Shown here: piece after piece, positions 61,092 to 64,000 of the stretch | How the letters are laid out: each line of letters opens with the position of its first letter | How positions within the stretch are numbered: position 1 is the first letter of the stretch | Origin: Rhizobium sp. 11515TR | Lineage (GTDB): Bacteria > Pseudomonadota > Alphaproteobacteria > Rhizobiales > Rhizobiaceae | Direction of reading: 5' to 3' | Assembly (NCBI RefSeq): GCF_002277895.1 | Contig: NZ_CP022999.1 | Coordinates: 558,001-622,000, forward strand | Length of the DNA stretch: 64,000 bases | Program-made: the position numbers and the translations under genes | Notes under the pieces: model-generated | Databases searched by the model: none | Told to the model about the DNA's origin: nothing | Seen by the model: only the letters and a program-made list of their open reading frames with translations

Positions 61092-61505
61092 TTAGAATTC
61101 CCAAGGAGATATCAGGTCCAGCCCAGTCTCACGGAAGTCGGATAGATTGCGAGTAGCTAAACGTCCGCCATTAACGCGGGCGATGGCTGCTATCATGCCA
61201 TCAGCCGTCGACATCGGCCGTCCCTGCCTCTTCGCCGCGCCCATAAGCTGGCCGTAGTCCAATGCGGCTTCTTCGGTAAGACCGAAGATCCGATCAGCGA
61301 AACGATGACGCCATTCAGACAATCTCTGCTCAAGTCGGGCAGCCCTCTGGTCGGGAACAATTTTTTGAATACCAAAGGCGATTTCAGCAATAGCCACAGT
61401 GGAAAGCGCTATCTCCGCATCATACCGGCTAAGCCACGATATCACGGCCTCGTCAGGCAGTTTCCGGAAGGTTTCAGAGATAACATTCGTGTCCAGAAAT
61501 ATCAC
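61092..61505 (-). CDS. VapC/FitB-like PIN-domain toxin (module 3)
   Basis: 137-residue PIN-domain ribonuclease of the FitB/plasmid-stability subgroup. Active-site acids are Asp5 (FLDTNVISE), Glu41 (AIAEIAFG), Asp102 (TADGMIAAIA) and Asp123 (ATRNLSDFRETGLD). The RLATRNLSDF segment and the C-terminal SPWEF are typical of FitB. It overlaps its antitoxin by four bases. Confidence 0.92.
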   Translation of the reverse strand: MIFLDTNVISETFRKLPDEAVISWLSRYDAEIALSTVAIAEIAFGIQKIVPDQRAARLEQRLSEWRHRFADRIFGLTEEAALDYGQLMGAAKRQGRPMSTADGMIAAIARVNGGRLATRNLSDFRETGLDLISPWEF

Positions 61506-61750
61506 AGGTCGATGCCGTGATTGCGTTGACGGCCCGCGCGAATGACAGATTCAAGGTCGATATCGTCATCATCGCTCATCGCCATTCGACCATAGAAAGA
61601 CGATGCCGGTTCGCGACCAGCCTCTCGAATCTCATAAGCTTCCAGCGCTCGCTCAACGACATCGGCGATAGTGCGGTTTTCGCGCCGTGCGAGCCGATGC
61701 GCGAGGTCACGCGCTCTAGCACTACGAACGGACAATTGTGGTTCAGCCAT
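61502..61750 (-). CDS. Type II antitoxin, VapB/FitA-like (module 3)
   Basis: 82-residue antitoxin. LSVRSARARDLAHRLARREN with RTIADVVERALEAYEIRE resembles the short VapB group often paired with FitB-type toxins, probably a ribbon-helix-helix-like N terminus. The acidic C-terminal part (DDDDIDLESVIRAGRQRN) should bind the toxin. The ATG at 61750 is preferred over TTG 61768 since AGGAG lies seven bases upstream. It differs from the AbrB-type antitoxins of modules 1 and 2. Confidence 0.85.
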   Translation of the reverse strand: MAEPQLSVRSARARDLAHRLARRENRTIADVVERALEAYEIREAGREPASSFYGRMAMSDDDDIDLESVIRAGRQRNHGIDL

Positions 61751-61830
61751 ATCTGTCTCCTGTTCCAACTATATAGCTACAGGACAATCAGCCATCAAGA
61801 TGGCAAAAGACGGCCAGATGGCAAAACGAA

Positions 61831-64000
61831 CTATGCCGCCTTGCTGACCCGTACCGGAACGGATTTATACGACGGCGTGCCGCTTTCCTTGTCCTGGTAA
61901 TCGATCGGGATCAGGCAATTCGCCTCCGGGTAATAGGCAGCGACGGAGCCCTCGGAAATATCGTAAGAAATCGCCGTCAGCTTCAGCAATCGCTTGGCAC
62001 CCGATGGGAGCGCCGTTTCGATCTCGACGAGATCGCCGTGCTCCAGGCCCTTTGCTTTCAGATCCTTGTCGTTCATGAACAGGATGTCGCGGCGGCCGAA
62101 GACGCCGCGATATCGGTCGTCGAGGCCATAGATCGTCGTGTTGTACTGATCGTGGCTGCGGATTGTAGCGAGCTTGAGGATGGTTCCATCCGAAAGGGAG
62201 ATGTCTTCGTTCAGACCTTCAAAGAGCTTGAACTCGGCCTTGCCGGATGGCGTCTTCCAGACACGTTCAGTCGGCCCGATCGGCAGGCGAAAGCCACCCG
62301 GCACCCGGATGCGCTCGTTGTAGTCGGCGAAATCCGGATAGACCACTTCGATCTTGTCGCGGATCAGATCGTAATCGGTGATGAGCTCCATCCACGCGAC
62401 CTTGCTATTCGGCAGGGTCGCCTGCGCTATTCCCGCGACGATGGCCGGCTCTGAGCGAAGCTGGTCGGAGGCCGGCTTCAGCCTGCCGCGCGAGGCATGC
62501 ACCATCGACATCGAATCCTCGATGGTCACCGATTGCGCACCGGTCGCCTGAATATCCTGCTCGGTGCGACCGAGCACCGGGAACAGGAAGGATTCCTTGC
62601 CGATCAGCAGGTTAGAACGATTGAGCTTGGTGTTCATATGGGCGGCAAGATCGAGCTTGCGCATCGCCTGCGCGCAGAGTTCCGGATCGGGAAGCGCGAT
62701 CGAGAAATTACCACCGAGGCAGATGAGCACCTTGGAGCGCCCCTCCGCCATGGCCTGCATGGCGGCGACGGCATCGTGACCATGATGAGCCGGCGCGGTG
62801 AAGCCGAAGGCCCGTTCGATGCCCTCGATCAGGGCCGGCGTCGGCTTCTCGGTAATCCCGACGGTACGATTGCCCTGCACGTTGGAATGGCCGCGCAGCG
62901 GGCAGATGCCGGCACCCGGTTTGCCGAAATTGCCGCGCAGCAGTAAGAGATTGGCGATCTGCTGGACATTCGCCGTCCCCTTGGCATGCTGCGTGATACC
63001 CATGCCATAGGCAATGATCGTTGCCTTCGACTTGGCATAGATCTCTGCTACCCGTTCCAGATCGGCGCGGGCAAGGCCCGAAACCCGTTCGATATCAGCC
63101 CACTCCGTCTGGTTGATATCGGCAACAAGGGCGTCGAAGCCTGTGGTGTGCTCGGCGATGAAGGCGTGATCGAGAACGTCAGGGGAGGTCTCGGCCAGCG
63201 CCAGGACCGCCTTCATGATGCCCTTCAGCGCCGCCGCATCGCCGCCGATCTTAACCTGGTAATAGGAGGAGGCGATCCGGGTCGAGCTGAAGGTTCCCAT
63301 CTCGATCGGATCCTGCGGATCGGCAAAACGCTCGAGCGCCCGCTCCTTCAAGGGGTTGAAGACGATGATCGGCACGCCTCGCCGCGAGCATTCATGCAGC
63401 GTGCCCATCATGCGCGGATGGTTGGTGCCGGGATTGTGCCCCATGGAGATGATCAGATCGCATTCGTCGAAGTCGTCGAGCGATACCGTGCCCTTGCCGA
63501 TGCCGATCGATTGCGGCAGGCCGACGCTGGTTGCCTCGTGGCACATGTTCGAGCAATCGGGGAAATTGTTGGTGCCGTATTCGCGCGCAAATATCTGGAA
63601 GAGGAAGGCCGCCTCGTTGGAGGCGCGGCCGGATGTGTAGAATTCGACCATATCCGGATCGGGCTGGCTGCGCATGACCTCGCCGATTCGGGCAAAGGCA
63701 TCTTCCCAGGCAATCGGCCGGTAGGTGTCGGATGCCCGATCATAGACCATCGGATGGGTCAATCGGCCGGCATTTTCGAGCTCATAATCGCTCCAGGTCA
63801 AAAGCTCGCTGACCGTATGTTCGGCGAAGAATTCCGGCGTCACACGCTTGTTCGTCGCTTCCCAGGTGACGGCCTTGGCACCGTTTTCACAGAACTGGAA
63901 AGTGGAGGTGTGTTCCTTGTCTGGCCATGCGCAACCCGGGCAATCGAAGCCCGTGGGCTTGTTGGTGCGCAGTAGCAGGCCGGGCGCTTCCGTAACGTCC
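61831..64000 (-). CDS. FdhF/YdeP-family molybdopterin oxidoreductase, N terminus beyond window
   Basis: About 723 residues of a molybdenum enzyme related to formate dehydrogenase H; the 5' end lies past base 64000. Near the cut end are FDCPGCAWPD and FCENGAKAVTWE, the YdeP-type N-terminal motif. Middle parts include SNMCHEATSVGLPQSIG, GHNPGTNHPRM and PLRGHSNVQGNRTVGI, and the C-terminal dinucleotide-binding domain has YNTTIYGLDDRYRGV. No selenocysteine TGA is seen. Oxidoreductases of this group are often linked to acid or stress responses and formate; the substrate is not known. Confidence 0.93.
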   Translation of the reverse strand, partial: DVTEAPGLLLRTNKPTGFDCPGCAWPDKEHTSTFQFCENGAKAVTWEATNKRVTPEFFAEHTVSELLTWSDYELENAGRLTHPMVYDRASDTYRPIAWEDAFARIGEVMRSQPDPDMVEFYTSGRASNEAAFLFQIFAREYGTNNFPDCSNMCHEATSVGLPQSIGIGKGTVSLDDFDECDLIISMGHNPGTNHPRMMGTLHECSRRGVPIIVFNPLKERALERFADPQDPIEMGTFSSTRIASSYYQVKIGGDAAALKGIMKAVLALAETSPDVLDHAFIAEHTTGFDALVADINQTEWADIERVSGLARADLERVAEIYAKSKATIIAYGMGITQHAKGTANVQQIANLLLLRGNFGKPGAGICPLRGHSNVQGNRTVGITEKPTPALIEGIERAFGFTAPAHHGHDAVAAMQAMAEGRSKVLICLGGNFSIALPDPELCAQAMRKLDLAAHMNTKLNRSNLLIGKESFLFPVLGRTEQDIQATGAQSVTIEDSMSMVHASRGRLKPASDQLRSEPAIVAGIAQATLPNSKVAWMELITDYDLIRDKIEVVYPDFADYNERIRVPGGFRLPIGPTERVWKTPSGKAEFKLFEGLNEDISLSDGTILKLATIRSHDQYNTTIYGLDDRYRGVFGRRDILFMNDKDLKAKGLEHGDLVEIETALPSGAKRLLKLTAISYDISEGSVAAYYPEANCLIPIDYQDKESGTPSYKSVPVRVSKAA

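Noticed and set aside
61831..64000. Selenocysteine-containing formate dehydrogenase
   Set aside because: No in-frame TGA is found and the sequence motifs are those of the YdeP-type group.
1..64000. CRISPR arrays, tRNA or rRNA genes, prophage or transposases
   Set aside because: Looked for and not found. The only spaced repeats are short operator-like sites.

Overview
The window looks like part of a Rhizobiaceae genome, closest in character to Rhizobium and its relatives. Points in favour are a RopA-type Porin_2 porin, a thiCOSGE operon behind a TPP riboswitch, a PutR/PutA pair, many high-affinity ABC uptake operons, high-GC codon use and a palindromic intergenic repeat of a kind common in this group. 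I see no rRNA, tRNA, CRISPR array, phage gene or transposase. The sequence cannot show whether this is the chromosome or a large secondary replicon.

Bases 1-9738: the end of an MFS symporter gene, a KTSC protein, a divergent VOC protein/TetR regulator pair with two operator-like palindromes, then a compact operon. That operon encodes a BMP-type (nucleoside-class) ABC transporter, an amidase-signature hydrolase and a CodA-like cytosine deaminase, behind a near-consensus promoter. Bases 9997-16737: a second catabolic operon with a DapA-family aldolase or dehydratase, an internal GntR regulator, a complete carbohydrate ABC transporter and a PfkB kinase that resembles sulfofructose kinase YihV. 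An ABC exporter and a good terminator follow.

Bases 18860-29042: central carbon and nitrogen metabolism. A RamB/ScfR-like regulator diverges from isocitrate lyase, with repeated TTTTACAA boxes between them. A VapBC module is followed by an asparagine/aspartate island (asparaginase, amino-acid permease, aspartase, FadR-type regulator) with a perfect 17-bp inverted repeat in its divergent promoter. Bases 29091-34601: a minus-strand ECF sigma factor with two overlapping envelope genes, then DUF1800 and DUF1501 export-type proteins, and a serine-rich four-EF-hand protein. Bases 35054-43104: a TetR regulator, the porin, a small glycosyltransferase-like protein and the thiamine operon.

Bases 43267-53473: a small exported glycine-rich protein, a DUF1989 protein with a LysR regulator, a second VapBC, an orphan LacI regulator, a LysR/tautomerase pair, and PutR with bifunctional PutA. 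Bases 53500-61043: a terminator, a palindromic repeat, and a LacI-controlled operon for an arabinofuranoside-type sugar (binding protein, two permeases, GH127 hydrolase, ATPase). It is fronted by two identical 16-bp perfect palindromes, and its regulator gene seems to start at CTG. Bases 61092-64000: a third VapBC and the 3' part of an FdhF/YdeP-type molybdopterin oxidoreductase. The general theme is scavenging of plant- or soil-derived sugars, nucleobases and amino acids, each system with its own local regulator.
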